From assembly GCF_013409785.1 (NCBI RefSeq), contig NZ_JACCBV010000001.1, forward strand, positions 2,790,001 to 2,854,000: a DNA stretch of 64,000 nucleotides, given 5' to 3'. Below the pieces are notes generated by a model that was given only the letters and a program-made list of their open reading frames with translations, was not told the DNA's origin and did no database searches. This document shows, in pieces, positions 42,664 to 52,827 of the stretch (positions within the stretch are counted from its first letter, which is position 1; the number at the start of each line of letters is the position of its first letter). Both the position numbers and the translations under genes were made by a program. This stretch comes from Microbacterium immunditiarum. Its GTDB lineage: Bacteria; Actinomycetota; Actinomycetes; Actinomycetales; Microbacteriaceae.

Positions 42664-44489
42664 GTACCGCATCCGCAACCTCCCCGTTCCAGGCGGAGAC
42701 CAAGGAGAAGCCGCTCGGCGGCCGCTTCGTCGGCGCCGCCGCGAACTACATCGATGAGCGGACCAGCCTCTCCGGCTTCGTCAAGGAGCTGGGCCGCAAG
42801 ATCTTCCCCGACCACTGGTCGTTCATGCTGGGCGAGATCGCGCTGTGGAGCTTCGTCGTCGTCCTGCTCTCGGGCACGTTCCTGACGTTCTTCTTCCAGG
42901 CCTCGATGGTGCCCACGCACTACTCGGGCGCGTTCATCCCGATGCGAGGCGTCGAGATGTCGGCGGCGCTCGACTCGACCCTGACGATCTCGTTCGACAT
43001 CCGCGGCGGCCTGCTCGTGCGCCAGATCCACCACTGGGCGGCTCTGGTGTTCGTCGCCGGCATCGGTGTGCACATGCTCCGCGTGTTCTTCACCGGCGCG
43101 TTCCGCAAGCCGCGCGAGCTGAACTGGGTGATCGGCTTCATCCTGTTCATCCTCGCGATGGGCGAGGGCTTCACCGGCTATTCGCTGCCCGACGACCTCC
43201 TCTCGGGCAACGGCCTCCGCATCATCGACGGCATGATCAAGGGCATCCCGCTGATCGGCACGTGGACCTCGTTCCTGCTGTTCGGAGGCGAATTCCCCGG
43301 CACGGCGATCGTCGGCCGTCTGTACACGCTGCACATCCTGCTGCTGCCGGCGATCCTGGTGGCGCTGCTCGTCGTGCACCTGATGCTCATGGTCATCAAC
43401 AAGCACACGCAGTTCGCCGGCGCGGCGCGCACGAACAGCAACGTCGTCGGCTACCCGATGATGCCCGTGTACATGTCCAAGATGGGTGGGTTCTTCTTCA
43501 TCACGTTCGGCGTGATCGTGCTCATCGCATCGCTGTTCACGATCAACCCGATCTGGAACTACGGACCGTACGACCCCTCCCCCGTGTCCGCCGGCACGCA
43601 GCCCGACTGGTACATCGGATTCGCGGACGGCGCACTGCGCCTGGTTCCGCCGCACCTCGAGTTCGTGTTCCTCGACCGCACGTGGTCGTTCAACATCCTC
43701 ATCCCGCTGGCCGCGCTCGGTCTGTTCATCGTGCTCGTCCTCATCTACCCCTTCATCGAGGCGTGGATCACGGGCGACAAGCGCGAGCACCACATCGCGC
43801 AGCGTCCGCGCAACGCCGCGACGCGCACGGCCATCGGTGCGGCGGGCGTCACGTTCTACGCCGTCCTGTGGGCCGCCGCCTCGTCCGACATCATCGCGAC
43901 GCACTTCTGGCTCACGATGGAGGGTGTCATCCACACTCTCCAGGCCCTGCTCATCGTGGGTCCGATCATCGCCTACTTCGTGACGAAGCGGATCTGCATC
44001 GCGCTGCAGAAGAAGGACCGCGAGATCGCGCTGCACGGCTACGAGTCCGGTCGCATCGTCCGCCTGCCCGGCGGCGAGTACATCGAGGTGCACCAGCCTG
44101 TCGACGATTACGAGCGGTGGAAGCTCATCGGTCACGAGGTTGAGGAGCCCCTGGTCGTCCGCCCGAACGCGCGTGGACGCATCCCGTGGCACCAGAACCT
44201 CCGCGCGGCGCTGTCCCGCTGGTTCTTCGAGGACCGCCTGGCGCCGGTCACGCAGGCCGAGATGGCCGCGGCGCTCGAGCACCAGCACCACACGCTCGAC
44301 CACATCGCGGTCGAGGAGGACGCTGAGATCCAGGCCGCCCACGAGCGCGCCGGTGTTCCCGACGCCCCGCACGTGCCGATCGACGACGGCCACAACACCG
44401 AGACGGCCAACCGCCCGTCGAACGTGATCGTGGTCGAAGACGAGAACTCGAAGAAGTCGAAGAAGCGCAACCAGAACGGCGACGAGTAA
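42660..44489 (+). CDS. qcrB: Cytochrome b subunit QcrB
   Basis: Menaquinol-oxidising subunit of the bcc complex, 609 residues. Haem-ligand histidines are in RQIHHWAALVFVAGIGVHMLR and LHILLLPAILVALLVVHLM; WNYGPYDPSPVSAGTQPDWY near the quinol site is conserved. A charged cytoplasmic tail of about 150 residues ends in KKSKKRNQNGDE. TTG at 42660 overlaps the qcrA stop as TTGA and begins the family-typical STASATSPFQAETKEKPLGGRF. Confidence 0.96.
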   Translation: MSTASATSPFQAETKEKPLGGRFVGAAANYIDERTSLSGFVKELGRKIFPDHWSFMLGEIALWSFVVVLLSGTFLTFFFQASMVPTHYSGAFIPMRGVEMSAALDSTLTISFDIRGGLLVRQIHHWAALVFVAGIGVHMLRVFFTGAFRKPRELNWVIGFILFILAMGEGFTGYSLPDDLLSGNGLRIIDGMIKGIPLIGTWTSFLLFGGEFPGTAIVGRLYTLHILLLPAILVALLVVHLMLMVINKHTQFAGAARTNSNVVGYPMMPVYMSKMGGFFFITFGVIVLIASLFTINPIWNYGPYDPSPVSAGTQPDWYIGFADGALRLVPPHLEFVFLDRTWSFNILIPLAALGLFIVLVLIYPFIEAWITGDKREHHIAQRPRNAATRTAIGAAGVTFYAVLWAAASSDIIATHFWLTMEGVIHTLQALLIVGPIIAYFVTKRICIALQKKDREIALHGYESGRIVRLPGGEYIEVHQPVDDYERWKLIGHEVEEPLVVRPNARGRIPWHQNLRAALSRWFFEDRLAPVTQAEMAAALEHQHHTLDHIAVEEDAEIQAAHERAGVPDAPHVPIDDGHNTETANRPSNVIVVEDENSKKSKKRNQNGDE

Positions 44490-44506
44490 GTCGCTGTCAC
44501 GCACAC

Positions 44507-44546
44507 CGGATGCCCCGGCTCCCCTTTCGGCGGGCGGGGGCATCCG
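44507..44546 (+). terminator. Terminator hairpin after qcrB containing an inverted GGCATCCG pair
   Basis: CGGATGCCCC (44507-44516) pairs with GGGGCATCCG (44537-44546) around a 20-base loop, about 18 bp after the qcrB stop. Both arms carry the core-enriched word. Confidence 0.75.
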
Positions 44547-44632
44547 CCTTTCGCACAGCCCGCCGAGCACGATCGGCAGGAATCGCACGTGACATGGCGC
44601 CCCTAGGCGACAGGCCGCGGCGTAGTCGTGCC

Positions 44633-44638
44633 TAGGGT
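44633..44638 (+). promoter_or_regulatory. -10 box TAGGGT of a probable leaderless promoter
   Basis: TAGGGT ends six bases before the rhodanese ATG. There is no purine-rich ribosome binding site in between. Confidence 0.6.
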
Positions 44639-44644
44639 GGAACC

Positions 44645-45067
44645 ATGACCGACGCCCTCACCTACTTCTCCGCGAAGCTCACCCACGAGACAGACGCCTC
44701 CGACGTCTACGACGCGCAGAAGGCCGGTCAACGGTTCGTGCTCGTCGACGTGCGCAGCGACGAAGCGTGGGCGCAGGGGCGGATTCCCGGCGCCATCCAC
44801 ATGCACTACCGCGAGATCGCGACGCGGGCTCCTCGCGAAATCCCCGCGGACACGCCCGTCGTGGTCTACTGCTGGAGCCCCGGGTGCAATGCCGGCACCA
44901 AGGGTGCGCTCGAGTTCGCGAAGATCGGGTACGCCGTGCGAGAGATGATCGGCGGTTACGAGTACTGGGTGCGCGAGGGGCAGCCGATCGAGAACGACGA
45001 GGGTGCACTCCCCCGCACGTTCGACCCCCTGACGATGGTCGTCCGCGAGCGGATGACGTCGGACTGA
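44645..45067 (+). CDS. Rhodanese-like domain protein
   Basis: A single-domain, 140-residue sulphurtransferase-type protein: FVLVDVRSDEAWAQGRIPGAIHMHYREI and the active-site loop VVVYCWSPGCNAGTKGALEFAKIGYAVREMIGGYEYW. The catalytic Cys is probably that of YCWSPG. The gene stands alone between the qcr terminator and the convergent phosphatase gene. Confidence 0.9.
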   Translation: MTDALTYFSAKLTHETDASDVYDAQKAGQRFVLVDVRSDEAWAQGRIPGAIHMHYREIATRAPREIPADTPVVVYCWSPGCNAGTKGALEFAKIGYAVREMIGGYEYWVREGQPIENDEGALPRTFDPLTMVVRERMTSD

Positions 45068-45153
45068 CGCCCGATTCCTCGGGAGCTGCGGCCCCAGGAT
45101 GCCCCATGTGCCCCATGAGCACACGTTACCGGCGGGGTTGAGCCCCCGGACGC

Positions 45154-45939
45154 TTATGCGGACTCCAGCTCCTCACGGAAGCGCTCAGCGGCCGCGCCGG
45201 CGAACTCCGGTGTGATCGGCTCGAGCACCTCGGGGACGACGTCGCAGACCACGGCGGTGATGTTGTCGCGCGAGCCCGCGCGAAGGGCGAACTCGACGAG
45301 CGAACGCGCGGCCGTCAGCGGCGACCCCGTGGCGAGCACCGGAGCGAGCGAACGCTCCGGCACGTAGTCGGTCACTCCGTCGCTGCACAGCAGCCACCGA
45401 TCGCCGACATCCGAGACCCGCGCCACGATCGCGATCACGTCCTCGTCCCGACCCTGCATCGACGCCGTGATGATGTTCCGCTGGGGGTGCGTTGCGGCAT
45501 CCGATTCGGCGATCAGCCCTCGGTCGACGAGCACCTGCACAAGCGAGTCGTCGTGCGACTCCTGCGTCAGCCCGCCGTCGCGCAGCAGGTACGCGCGGGA
45601 GTCCCCCGTGTGCGCGAGGATCACCGTGCCGTCGGGAGCCGTGAGCAGCCCCGTGAACGTGGTCGCCATCCCGGCGAGCGAAGGGTCGCGCTCGACGTGC
45701 GCACGCAGGTCCCAGTTGGCGATCCGGATGCGCTGCAGCCAGTCATCGAGCACGAGCGGCCCGCGGATGCCGGCCACGAGGCGATGCAGGAACGCGGACG
45801 ACGCGAGATCCCCGGAGGGTCCTCCGCCCACGCCGTCCGCCACGGCGGCGGCCCAGGGCGCGGTGAACGCCGAATCCTGGTTCATCGCGCGATGCGGACC
45901 GACGTCCGACACCGCGGCAGCACTCAGCCGCAACGGCAC
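45154..45939 (-). CDS. PP2C-type serine/threonine phosphatase
   Basis: A 261-residue metal-dependent phosphatase with the PP2C motifs in order: VGPHRAMNQDSAF, AVADGVGGGPSGDLAS, LAHTGDSRAYLLRDGGL, LLCSDGVTDYV and GSRDNITAVVCDVV. No membrane or sensor domain is attached. It starts with GTG four bases after ctaF ends, so it is probably transcribed with the oxidase genes; a role in regulating respiration is only inference. Confidence 0.93.
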   Translation of the reverse strand: MPLRLSAAAVSDVGPHRAMNQDSAFTAPWAAAVADGVGGGPSGDLASSAFLHRLVAGIRGPLVLDDWLQRIRIANWDLRAHVERDPSLAGMATTFTGLLTAPDGTVILAHTGDSRAYLLRDGGLTQESHDDSLVQVLVDRGLIAESDAATHPQRNIITASMQGRDEDVIAIVARVSDVGDRWLLCSDGVTDYVPERSLAPVLATGSPLTAARSLVEFALRAGSRDNITAVVCDVVPEVLEPITPEFAGAAAERFREELESA

Positions 45940-45943
45940 GTGA

Positions 45944-46375
45944 TCAGCGCGCGAAGTAGCCGCGGTAGTACTCGTATACCCAGCCGACGATCGCGATGAC
46001 GAACACGGCGATCCCGATCGGCATCAGCCACGTGCCGACCGCGAGACCGATCATGCCGAGGGCGGCCGCGAACGCGAGCACGATGGGCCACCACGACCAG
46101 GGGCTGAACTCACCCAGCTCGGGGTCGCCGTCGTCGATCTCAGCAGTGAGACGGTCCTCGGGAAGCTCGCCGCCCTGCGCGCGGTGGACGCGGCTCACGT
46201 AGAACGCGATGAGCAGCGACATGAATGACGTGAACAGCAGCACGATCGTGCCGACCCACTCGATCCGGTTGACGACCTCGCCGGTGTTGTTGACGAGGTT
46301 CCACCACGTATAGACGACCGCGACGATGAAGAAGAAGCCGCTCAGGACCCACCAGAGTCCGACGTTGGTCCGCAT
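45944..46375 (-). CDS. ctaF: Cytochrome c oxidase subunit IV (CtaF)
   Basis: The 143-residue actinobacterial subunit IV with four membrane segments (LWWVLSGFFFIVAVVYTWW; IEWVGTIVLLFTSFMSLLIAFYV; WWPIVLAFAAALGMIGLAVGTWLM; IGIAVFVIAIVGWVYEYYRGYF). The ATG immediately follows the ctaD stop, with no spacer. It is part of the ctaC-ctaD-ctaF transcript. Confidence 0.94.
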   Translation of the reverse strand: MRTNVGLWWVLSGFFFIVAVVYTWWNLVNNTGEVVNRIEWVGTIVLLFTSFMSLLIAFYVSRVHRAQGGELPEDRLTAEIDDGDPELGEFSPWSWWPIVLAFAAALGMIGLAVGTWLMPIGIAVFVIAIVGWVYEYYRGYFAR

Positions 46376-48139
46376 CTACTTCACTTCTCCTTCGGCTGCG
46401 TCGACAACGGGTGCAGCGGGCGCGTCCTTCGCCGGGCCCACACCGACCGGCAGGCCGGCCTCGGGGTGGTTCAGGTCGAATGCCGGACGCTCGCTGCGGA
46501 TGCGCGGGATCGACGTGAAGTTGTGCCGCGGCGGCGGGCAGCTCGTCGCCCACTCGAGCGACGCACCGTAGCCCCACGGGTCGTTCACGGTCACCTTCGG
46601 CGCCTTGCGGGCGGTGATCCAGACGTTGAACAGGAAGGGGATCATCGACGCACCGAGGATGATCGCACCCACCGTCGAGACCTGGTTCTGCCACGTCCAT
46701 CCGTCGGCCGCGGAGTAGTCCGCGTAGCGACGGACCATGCCGTCCACGCCCAGCCAGTGCTGGATGAGGAACGTCATGTGGAAGCCGATGAACAGCATCC
46801 AGAAGTGCACGTAGCCGAGGCGCTCGTTGAGCATGCGGCCCGTCCACTTCGGCCACCAGAAGTAGAAGCCGGAGAACATCGCGAACACGACCGTGCCGAA
46901 CACCACGTAGTGGAAGTGCGCGACCACGAAGTACGAGTCGGAGATGTGGAAGTCGAGTGGCGGCGAGGCGAGGATCACGCCGGTCAGACCACCGAACACG
47001 AACGACACGAGGAAGCCGAGGGCGAACACCATCGGTGTCTCGAAGGTCACCGATCCTCGCCACATCGTGCCGATCCAGTTGAAGATCTTCACACCCGTCG
47101 GGACCGCGATGAGCATGGTCATGAGCGCGAAGAACGGCAGCAGCACCGCACCCGTGACGTACATGTGGTGCGCCCACACCGCGACCGACAGGGCCGCGAT
47201 CGAGATCGTCGCGTAGATCAGCGTCTTGTACCCGAAGATCGGCTTGCGGCTGAACACCGGAAGGACCTCTGAGATGATGCCGAAGAACGGCAGGGCGATG
47301 ATGTACACCTCGGGGTGACCGAAGAACCAGAACAGGTGCTGCCACAGCAGCACGCCGCCGTTGGCCGGGTCGTAGATGTGCGAGCCGAGCACGCGGTCGG
47401 CCGCAGCCGCGAGGAGTGCCGCCGCGAGCACGGGGAACGCCATCAGGATGAGGATGCTCGTGACGAGCGTGTTCCACGAGAAGATCGGCATGCGCCACAT
47501 GGTCATGCCCGGCGCGCGCATCGTGACGATCGTCGTGATGAAGTTCACGGCACCGAGAATCGTGCCGAATCCGCTCATGCCGAGGCCGAGCATCCAGAGA
47601 TTTCCGCCGGCCCCTGGTGAGAACGTCGCATTCGCGAGCGGCTGATACGCGAACCAGCCGAAGGCGGCAGCGCCCTGGGGCGTCAGGAAGCCTGACACGG
47701 CGATGAGCGAGCCGAACAGGAACAGCCAGAAGGCGAAGGCGTTCAGGCGCGGGAACGCGACGTCGGGGGCGCCGATCTGCAGCGGCAGCACCGCGTTCGC
47801 GAAGCCCGCGAACAGCGGGGTCGCGAACATCAGCAGCATGATCGTGCCGTGCATCGTGAAGAGCTGGTTGTACTGCTCCTTCGTCGGCACGATCTGCATG
47901 CCCGGCTCGAAGAGCTCAGCGCGGATGATGAGCGCCATCACCCCGCCGAGCAGGAAGAACAGCACCGACGCGATGAGGTACATGTAGCCGATCGTCTTGT
48001 GGTCGGTGGAGGTGATCCACTTGACGATGATGTTGCCCTTCTGCTCGACGCGAGTCGCGCTGAGCAGCGCCGCCTGGCGGGGCGGCAGGGTGGTCGGGCG
48101 ACCCTGGGTCGGTTCCTGAAGCGGAAGCGTCGTGGCCAT
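46376..48139 (-). CDS. ctaD: Cytochrome c oxidase subunit I
   Basis: Catalytic subunit of the aa3 oxidase, 587 residues with twelve segments. The binuclear centre motif is [23 protein letters not shown], with the cross-linked His and Tyr, and the CuB histidines are in [10 protein letters not shown]; haem ligands include HGTIMLL and [13 protein letters not shown]. It follows ctaC with a two-base gap. Confidence 0.98.
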   Translation of the reverse strand: MATTLPLQEPTQGRPTTLPPRQAALLSATRVEQKGNIIVKWITSTDHKTIGYMYLIASVLFFLLGGVMALIIRAELFEPGMQIVPTKEQYNQLFTMHGTIMLLMFATPLFAGFANAVLPLQIGAPDVAFPRLNAFAFWLFLFGSLIAVSGFLTPQGAAAFGWFAYQPLANATFSPGAGGNLWMLGLGMSGFGTILGAVNFITTIVTMRAPGMTMWRMPIFSWNTLVTSILILMAFPVLAAALLAAAADRVLGSHIYDPANGGVLLWQHLFWFFGHPEVYIIALPFFGIISEVLPVFSRKPIFGYKTLIYATISIAALSVAVWAHHMYVTGAVLLPFFALMTMLIAVPTGVKIFNWIGTMWRGSVTFETPMVFALGFLVSFVFGGLTGVILASPPLDFHISDSYFVVAHFHYVVFGTVVFAMFSGFYFWWPKWTGRMLNERLGYVHFWMLFIGFHMTFLIQHWLGVDGMVRRYADYSAADGWTWQNQVSTVGAIILGASMIPFLFNVWITARKAPKVTVNDPWGYGASLEWATSCPPPRHNFTSIPRIRSERPAFDLNHPEAGLPVGVGPAKDAPAAPVVDAAEGEVK

Positions 48140-48141
48140 GA

Positions 48142-49044
48142 TCAGCTGTCTCCCTCGTGCTCGGACGCCTCACCAGTGGTGCCGGGCAGGTTCTGCAGGC
48201 GGTCGTACGCGTCGTCGATGTCGCCGGTCTGCCCCGCGGCGCGGAGCGACTCGAGGTAGTCCTCGTACTCTTGCTCGCTGACGACCTTCACGTTGAACAG
48301 CATCATCGAGTGGTACTCGCCGCACAGCTCGGCGCACTTGCCGGCGTACGTGCCCTCGCGGGTCGGCGTGAAGGACCAGAAGTTGTCCTTGCCGATGTAC
48401 ATGTCCTTCTTGTAGAGGAAGTCGATGATCCAGAACGAGTGGACCACGTCACGCGACTGGAGCTTGACCTTGACGGTCTGGTCGACGGGCAGGTAGAGGG
48501 TCGGCAGCGAGTCCTGGTCGATGTCGCCGTTGGCCTCGGGCTGGGCCTGGACGCCCATCGTCCACACGGCATCGGCGTTGTCCTCGTCCTCGCCGTCGTA
48601 CATGAAGTCCCACGACCACTGCTTGCCGATCGCGGTGATCGACACGTCGGGGTCGTCGTACTGCGTCTCGAGGATCGCCTGGTCACGTGCGGTGAACGCG
48701 AAGAACCCGATCACGAGGATGAACGGCACGATCGTGTAGAAGATCTCGATCGGCATGTTGTACCGCAGCTGCACGGGCAGGCCGACCTGACCCTTGCGAC
48801 GGCGGTAGGCGATCGCCGCCCACCCCATGAGGCCCCATGTCACCAGGCCGACGACGAGCAGCACGATCCACGAGTTGGTCCACAGGCCCGACACCATCTC
48901 GGTGCGGTCCGTGGCGGGCGTGCCGTCCTCGACGAAGCCAGGGAGGAAGCCGTTCAGCTCGGTCGGTGTGCATCCGGCGAGCACGACGGCCGCAGCGATA
49001 CCGACCGGTATCAGGGCCCAGCGAAGACGGCGTTTCGACGGCAC
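48142..49044 (-). CDS. ctaC: Cytochrome c oxidase subunit II
   Basis: CuA subunit, 300 residues. A lipobox (AAAVVLAGC) suggests a lipid-anchored N-terminus. Two membrane helices follow ([43 protein letters not shown]). CuA ligands are in DVVHSFWI and [12 protein letters not shown], and an acidic patch ([10 protein letters not shown]) lies in the external domain where QcrC docks. It starts with GTG and heads the ctaC-D-F operon. Confidence 0.97.
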   Translation of the reverse strand: MPSKRRLRWALIPVGIAAAVVLAGCTPTELNGFLPGFVEDGTPATDRTEMVSGLWTNSWIVLLVVGLVTWGLMGWAAIAYRRRKGQVGLPVQLRYNMPIEIFYTIVPFILVIGFFAFTARDQAILETQYDDPDVSITAIGKQWSWDFMYDGEDEDNADAVWTMGVQAQPEANGDIDQDSLPTLYLPVDQTVKVKLQSRDVVHSFWIIDFLYKKDMYIGKDNFWSFTPTREGTYAGKCAELCGEYHSMMLFNVKVVSEQEYEDYLESLRAAGQTGDIDDAYDRLQNLPGTTGEASEHEGDS

Positions 49045-49185
49045 GGGCGCACCTTTCAGAGTTGCGAAATGTGACTGGTGCCAGTCTAGGGCAACCGCTC
49101 AGCCGATTCCGGCCAAGTCCCCAGCCTTCACCCGCTCAGCGGGTCGCGGATGCCCGGAAACCCGGCGTTCCGACGGCACGACGAA

Positions 49186-49213
49186 GAGGCCCGGACGCAT
49201 CGTCACGGGCCTC
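49186..49213 (-). terminator. Hairpin terminator after the ErpA-type gene
   Basis: GAGGCCCG (49186-49193) pairs with CGGGCCTC (49206-49213) over a 12-base loop, between the erpA stop and the ctaC promoter region. Confidence 0.65.
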
Positions 49214-49225
49214 GTCGGTCGGCGT

Positions 49226-49591
49226 TCAGTGGAAGCTGTCGCCGCAGGCGCAGCTGCCCGCCGCATTGGGGTTGTCGATCGTGAAGCCCTGCTCCGAGAT
49301 CGTGTCCTTGAAGTCGATCGTGGCCCCGTCGAGGTACGGGATGCTCATGTCGTCGACGATGACCTCGACGCCCTCGAAGTCCACGGCCTTGTCGCCCTCG
49401 AGGAACCGCTCGTCGAAGTAGAGCTGGTAGATCAGGCCGCTGCATCCGCCGGGCTGGACGGCGACGCGCAGACGCAGGTCGTCGCGTCCTTCCTGCTCGA
49501 GCAGGCTCTTCACCTTCTGCGCGGCGGCGTCGGTCAGCAGCACGCCGTGCTCGCGCGCGATCTGATCGGTCGACAGTGCGGTGTCGGTCAT
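49226..49591 (-). CDS. erpA: A-type iron-sulphur cluster carrier/insertion protein
   Basis: A 121-residue HesB/IscA-type protein delivering Fe-S clusters. The three ligand cysteines are in QPGGCSGLIYQLYFDE and the C-terminal GSCACGDSFH. GGAGGAG precedes the ATG and TAGAAT is a possible -10 further upstream. Its place next to ctaC is conserved in actinobacteria. The name follows ErpA-like usage; IscA or SufA cannot be excluded by sequence alone. Confidence 0.9.
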   Translation of the reverse strand: MTDTALSTDQIAREHGVLLTDAAAQKVKSLLEQEGRDDLRLRVAVQPGGCSGLIYQLYFDERFLEGDKAVDFEGVEVIVDDMSIPYLDGATIDFKDTISEQGFTIDNPNAAGSCACGDSFH

Positions 49592-49688
49592 GGCACTCCT
49601 CCGGACGGGCCGCGGTCACGCGGCGGATGCTGCGATTCTACGCCCGCCGCATGTGAGGGGGCTCGGGAACCGCCGCACGGCGGCCCGC

Positions 49689-51083
49689 TCAACGGGTGCG
49701 CGCGTCGAGCTTCTCGAGCAGGAGCGCCTCGGCGACGAGCGCGTTGCGGAACGTCTCGAGGTGCAGGGACTCGTTCGGGCTGTGCGCCTTGCCGTGCGGA
49801 TCCTCGACGCCCGTAACGAGGATCTGCGCCCCCGGGAACTCGCGCACGAGATCGGCGATGAACGGGATCGAGCCGCCCACGCCCATGTCGACGGGGTCGA
49901 CGCCGTAGGCCTCGCTGAACGCGTCCCGGACGTCGGCCACGGCCCATCCGGACGTGTCGACGAGGAACGGATCACCGTAGTCCTGGTCGGTGAACTCGAG
50001 CCGCGCGCCGAACGGCGCGTGCGCACGCATGTGCGCCTCGATCGCGGCATACGCGTCCGCCGCCCGCTGCCCGGGGGCGATGCGCGCGCTGACGACGACC
50101 GAGATCTCGGGGCTGAGCGTGTTCGAAGCGTTCGCGACGCTGGGAGCGTCGATGCCGGTGACCGTGATCGACGGCTTGTTCCACAGACGGCTCAGGATCG
50201 TGCCCCGCCCCACCGGCGACACACCCTCGGGCAGCCCCGCCTCGTCACGCAGCTTGTCCTCGCCGTACTCGGGCGTCGGCGCGTCGCGCTCGGTGAGACC
50301 TTCGACGGCGACGGCGCCGTCCTGGTCCCACAGCGTCGCAAGGAGCGTGACCGTCGCCATCATCGCGTCAGGGACCGCTCCCCCGAACATCCCCGAGTGC
50401 GACGCGTGCTCGAGAGTGCGGACCCGCATCGTGAAACGCGTGTTGCCGCGCAGCGACACGGTGAGCGCGGGCGTCTTCGCGTCCCAGTTGCCGGAGTCGG
50501 CGACGACGATGACGTCGGCGTTCAAGGCATCCGCGTTGTCGCTCAGGAACTGCGCGAAAGACCGCGAGCCGGCCTCCTCCTCGCCTTCGAAGAAGAGCGC
50601 GACGCCGAGGTCGAAGTCGTCGCCGAGCGCCTCCTTCAGTGCTCGGAGCGCACCGAGGTGCACCATGATGCCGGCCTTGTCATCGGCCGCCCCGCGGCCG
50701 TACAGCCGTCCATCGCGCAGCGTCGGCTCGAACGGGGGCGACTCCCACAGGGCCTCGTCGCCGACGGGCTGCACATCGTGGTGCGCGTACAGCAGGATCG
50801 TGGGGCGCCCGTTGCGCGCCGCGCGCGTGGCGATCACCGCGGGCATGCCGAGCTCGTCGGTGCCGGGAATCGCGGCCTGCCGCACGTCGACGGTCTCGAA
50901 GATCCCGAGGTCGCGGGCGAGGCCGGCGACGGTCTCGGCACTGCGACGCACTTCGGCCGGGTCGAACCCGGGGAACGCGATCGAGGGGATGCGCACGAGC
51001 GTGCCGAGGTCTGCGAGGGCCGACGGGATGCCCGTCTCGGCGGCGTCGCGGACTGCCTGGGGCCGGGAGTTCTCTGAGGTCAT
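49689..51083 (-). CDS. M20 family dipeptidase
   Basis: A 464-residue zinc peptidase with metal ligands in [32 protein letters not shown] and [13 protein letters not shown], plus the lid-domain sequence [21 protein letters not shown]. It probably cleaves dipeptides in the cytoplasm. The start is the ATG at 51083, seven bases behind a TAAGAT -10 box, so the mRNA is probably leaderless; an in-frame GTG at 51158 lies upstream of that promoter. Confidence 0.93.
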   Translation of the reverse strand: MTSENSRPQAVRDAAETGIPSALADLGTLVRIPSIAFPGFDPAEVRRSAETVAGLARDLGIFETVDVRQAAIPGTDELGMPAVIATRAARNGRPTILLYAHHDVQPVGDEALWESPPFEPTLRDGRLYGRGAADDKAGIMVHLGALRALKEALGDDFDLGVALFFEGEEEAGSRSFAQFLSDNADALNADVIVVADSGNWDAKTPALTVSLRGNTRFTMRVRTLEHASHSGMFGGAVPDAMMATVTLLATLWDQDGAVAVEGLTERDAPTPEYGEDKLRDEAGLPEGVSPVGRGTILSRLWNKPSITVTGIDAPSVANASNTLSPEISVVVSARIAPGQRAADAYAAIEAHMRAHAPFGARLEFTDQDYGDPFLVDTSGWAVADVRDAFSEAYGVDPVDMGVGGSIPFIADLVREFPGAQILVTGVEDPHGKAHSPNESLHLETFRNALVAEALLLEKLDARTR

Positions 51084-51090
51084 GCGGGTA

Positions 51091-51096
51091 ATCTTA
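51091..51096 (-). promoter_or_regulatory. -10 box TAAGAT of a probable leaderless promoter
   Basis: TAAGAT on the minus strand ends seven bases before the dipeptidase ATG at 51083. Confidence 0.6.
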
Positions 51097-51130
51097 AGGG
51101 CACCCCTTTCCGGACCAGCGAGGATCAGCC

Positions 51131-51724
51131 GTGGCCAGAACCCCTTCCGCACCCGCATCCGATGGCGCCTCCGACGGCACCGTCCTCAACGGGGAGTCCG
51201 TCGGCGGAACCTCGGGCAAGGGCCGCCCGACCCCGACGCGCGCCGAGCGTGAGGCCGCGCGCAGGCGGCCCCTCGTCGCCGACACGAAAGAGGCGAAGGC
51301 GCGCGCCCGCGCCGAGCTCGCGACGCAGCGCGAGAAGGCCCGTCAGGGCATGGCGGCCGGCGACCCGAAGTACCTCCCCCCGCGCGACCAGGGGCCGCAG
51401 CGCAAGTTCGCACGCGACTTCGTCGACGCGGGCTGGCACCTCGGCGAGGCGGTGATGCCCGCGATGGTGATCGTCATCGTCGCCACGTTCATCCCCTCCG
51501 CGATGATCCAGTACTGGGCGTTCATCGGGCTGTGGATCTTCATCCTCTTCGTGATCGCCGACATGATCGTCACGTCCATTCGCGTCAAGCGCGCCGCGCG
51601 CGCGAAGTTCGGCGCAGACCGCTTGGAGAAGGGCCTCGGCTGGTACTCCGCGATGCGGACGATCCAGATGCGCTTCATGCGCCTTCCCAAGGCGCAGGTC
51701 GCGCGCGGTCAGCACCCGTCGTGA
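51131..51724 (+). CDS. DUF3043 membrane protein
   Basis: A 197-residue actinobacterial protein. The first 100 residues are basic ([68 protein letters not shown]), followed by two membrane helices ([41 protein letters not shown]) and a cytoplasmic tail. This matches DUF3043, of unknown function. GTG start behind GAGG. Confidence 0.92.
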   Translation: MARTPSAPASDGASDGTVLNGESVGGTSGKGRPTPTRAEREAARRRPLVADTKEAKARARAELATQREKARQGMAAGDPKYLPPRDQGPQRKFARDFVDAGWHLGEAVMPAMVIVIVATFIPSAMIQYWAFIGLWIFILFVIADMIVTSIRVKRAARAKFGADRLEKGLGWYSAMRTIQMRFMRLPKAQVARGQHPS

Positions 51725-51728
51725 TCCG

Positions 51729-51755
51729 GCGGATGCCGCGCCCCGGCGCATCCGT
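51729..51755. terminator. Hairpin between convergent DUF3043 and pyrD genes
   Basis: CGGATGC (51730-51736) pairs with GCATCCG (51748-51754) around a G+C-rich loop, in the 36-bp gap between two convergent stop codons. The left arm is a copy of CGGATGCC. It may act in both directions. Confidence 0.6.
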
Positions 51756-51760
51756 CGGAA

Positions 51761-52786
51761 TCAGTCGTGAGCGACCAGGCCTCGATTGATCTGCCGTGCC
51801 CACAGCGGGCCGCGGTACAGGAACGCCGTGTAGCCCTGCACGAGGTCGGCCCCGGCGTCCAGTCGCTCCCGCACGTCGTCGGCGGTCTCCACACCGCCAA
51901 CCGATACGACGCAGAAAGTGTCCGGCACCGCCGCGCGCACGAGCCGCAGCACGTCGAGCGACCGCACCTTCAGGGGTGCGCCCGAGAGTCCGCCCTCCCC
52001 CGCCGCGGCGACGACCGCGGGGTCGGTGGCGAGCCCCTCGCGTGAGATCGTCGTGTTCGTGGCGATGATGCCGGCAAGCCCCAAGTCGACCGCGAGGGCG
52101 GCGATACCCGTGATCTCGTCGTCGGGCAGGTCGGGTGCGATCTTCACGAGGAGCGGCGTCGCGCCCGAGGCGTCCTTGACGGTCTGCAGCAGGGGTCGCA
52201 GCGTCTCGACGGCCTGGAGCCCCCGCAGCCCTGGCGTGTTCGGCGAGGACACGTTGACGACGAGATAGTCGGCGAGGGGTGCGAGCAGGCGCGCGCTGCG
52301 CTCGTAGTCTGCCGTGGCATCCGCGACGTCCACCACGCGGCTCTTGCCGATGTTCACGCCGATGACGGGGCGCTTCGCGCGCCGGCGCAGCTTCGCGAGG
52401 CGTGCGGCGGCGGCCTGCGCGCCGCGGTTGTTGAACCCCATGCGGTTGACGACCGCGCGGTCCGGGATGAGCCGGAACAGCCGCGGACGCGGGTTCCCCT
52501 CCTGCGGGATGGCCGTGAGCGTCCCGACCTCGACGTGCCCGAACCCGAGCGCGTAGAGGCCCTTCACGCCGACGACGTCCTTGTCGAAGCCGGCGGCGAC
52601 GCCGAACGGCGAGTCGAACGTCAGCCCCAGCGCGTGGGTGCGCAGGGACGCGTCGGGGCGCGTCAGCGCGCGCGCGATCGCGCTCGCGGGCGGGAGCCCC
52701 AGCATCCGGATCACCGCCATCGCCAGATGATGCGCGCGCTCGGGATCAAGACGCGACAGGACCGTGCGGAAGAGGAGGGGATACAT
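51761..52786 (-). CDS. pyrD: Dihydroorotate dehydrogenase (quinone), class 2
   Basis: Oxidises dihydroorotate to orotate with menaquinone in pyrimidine synthesis. 341 residues. The N-terminal MYPLLFRTVLSRLDPERAHHLAMAVI helix pair that meets the membrane marks class 2; the catalytic Ser is in VVNVSSPNTPGLRGLQ, and FMN contacts are in VGTLTAIPQEGNPRPRLFRL and SVGGVETADDV. ATG at 52786 is preferred because the family starts MYPLLFR; GGAG lies very close to it. Confidence 0.96.
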   Translation of the reverse strand: MYPLLFRTVLSRLDPERAHHLAMAVIRMLGLPPASAIARALTRPDASLRTHALGLTFDSPFGVAAGFDKDVVGVKGLYALGFGHVEVGTLTAIPQEGNPRPRLFRLIPDRAVVNRMGFNNRGAQAAAARLAKLRRRAKRPVIGVNIGKSRVVDVADATADYERSARLLAPLADYLVVNVSSPNTPGLRGLQAVETLRPLLQTVKDASGATPLLVKIAPDLPDDEITGIAALAVDLGLAGIIATNTTISREGLATDPAVVAAAGEGGLSGAPLKVRSLDVLRLVRAAVPDTFCVVSVGGVETADDVRERLDAGADLVQGYTAFLYRGPLWARQINRGLVAHD

Positions 52787-52827
52787 CCCCTCCAGGCTAT
52801 CGGCCGCGCTCGCCCGCTCTTCCCTGG

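Noticed and set aside
42600..44588. 662-residue minus-strand open frame
   Set aside because: Antisense to qcrB, which has all haem and quinol motifs.
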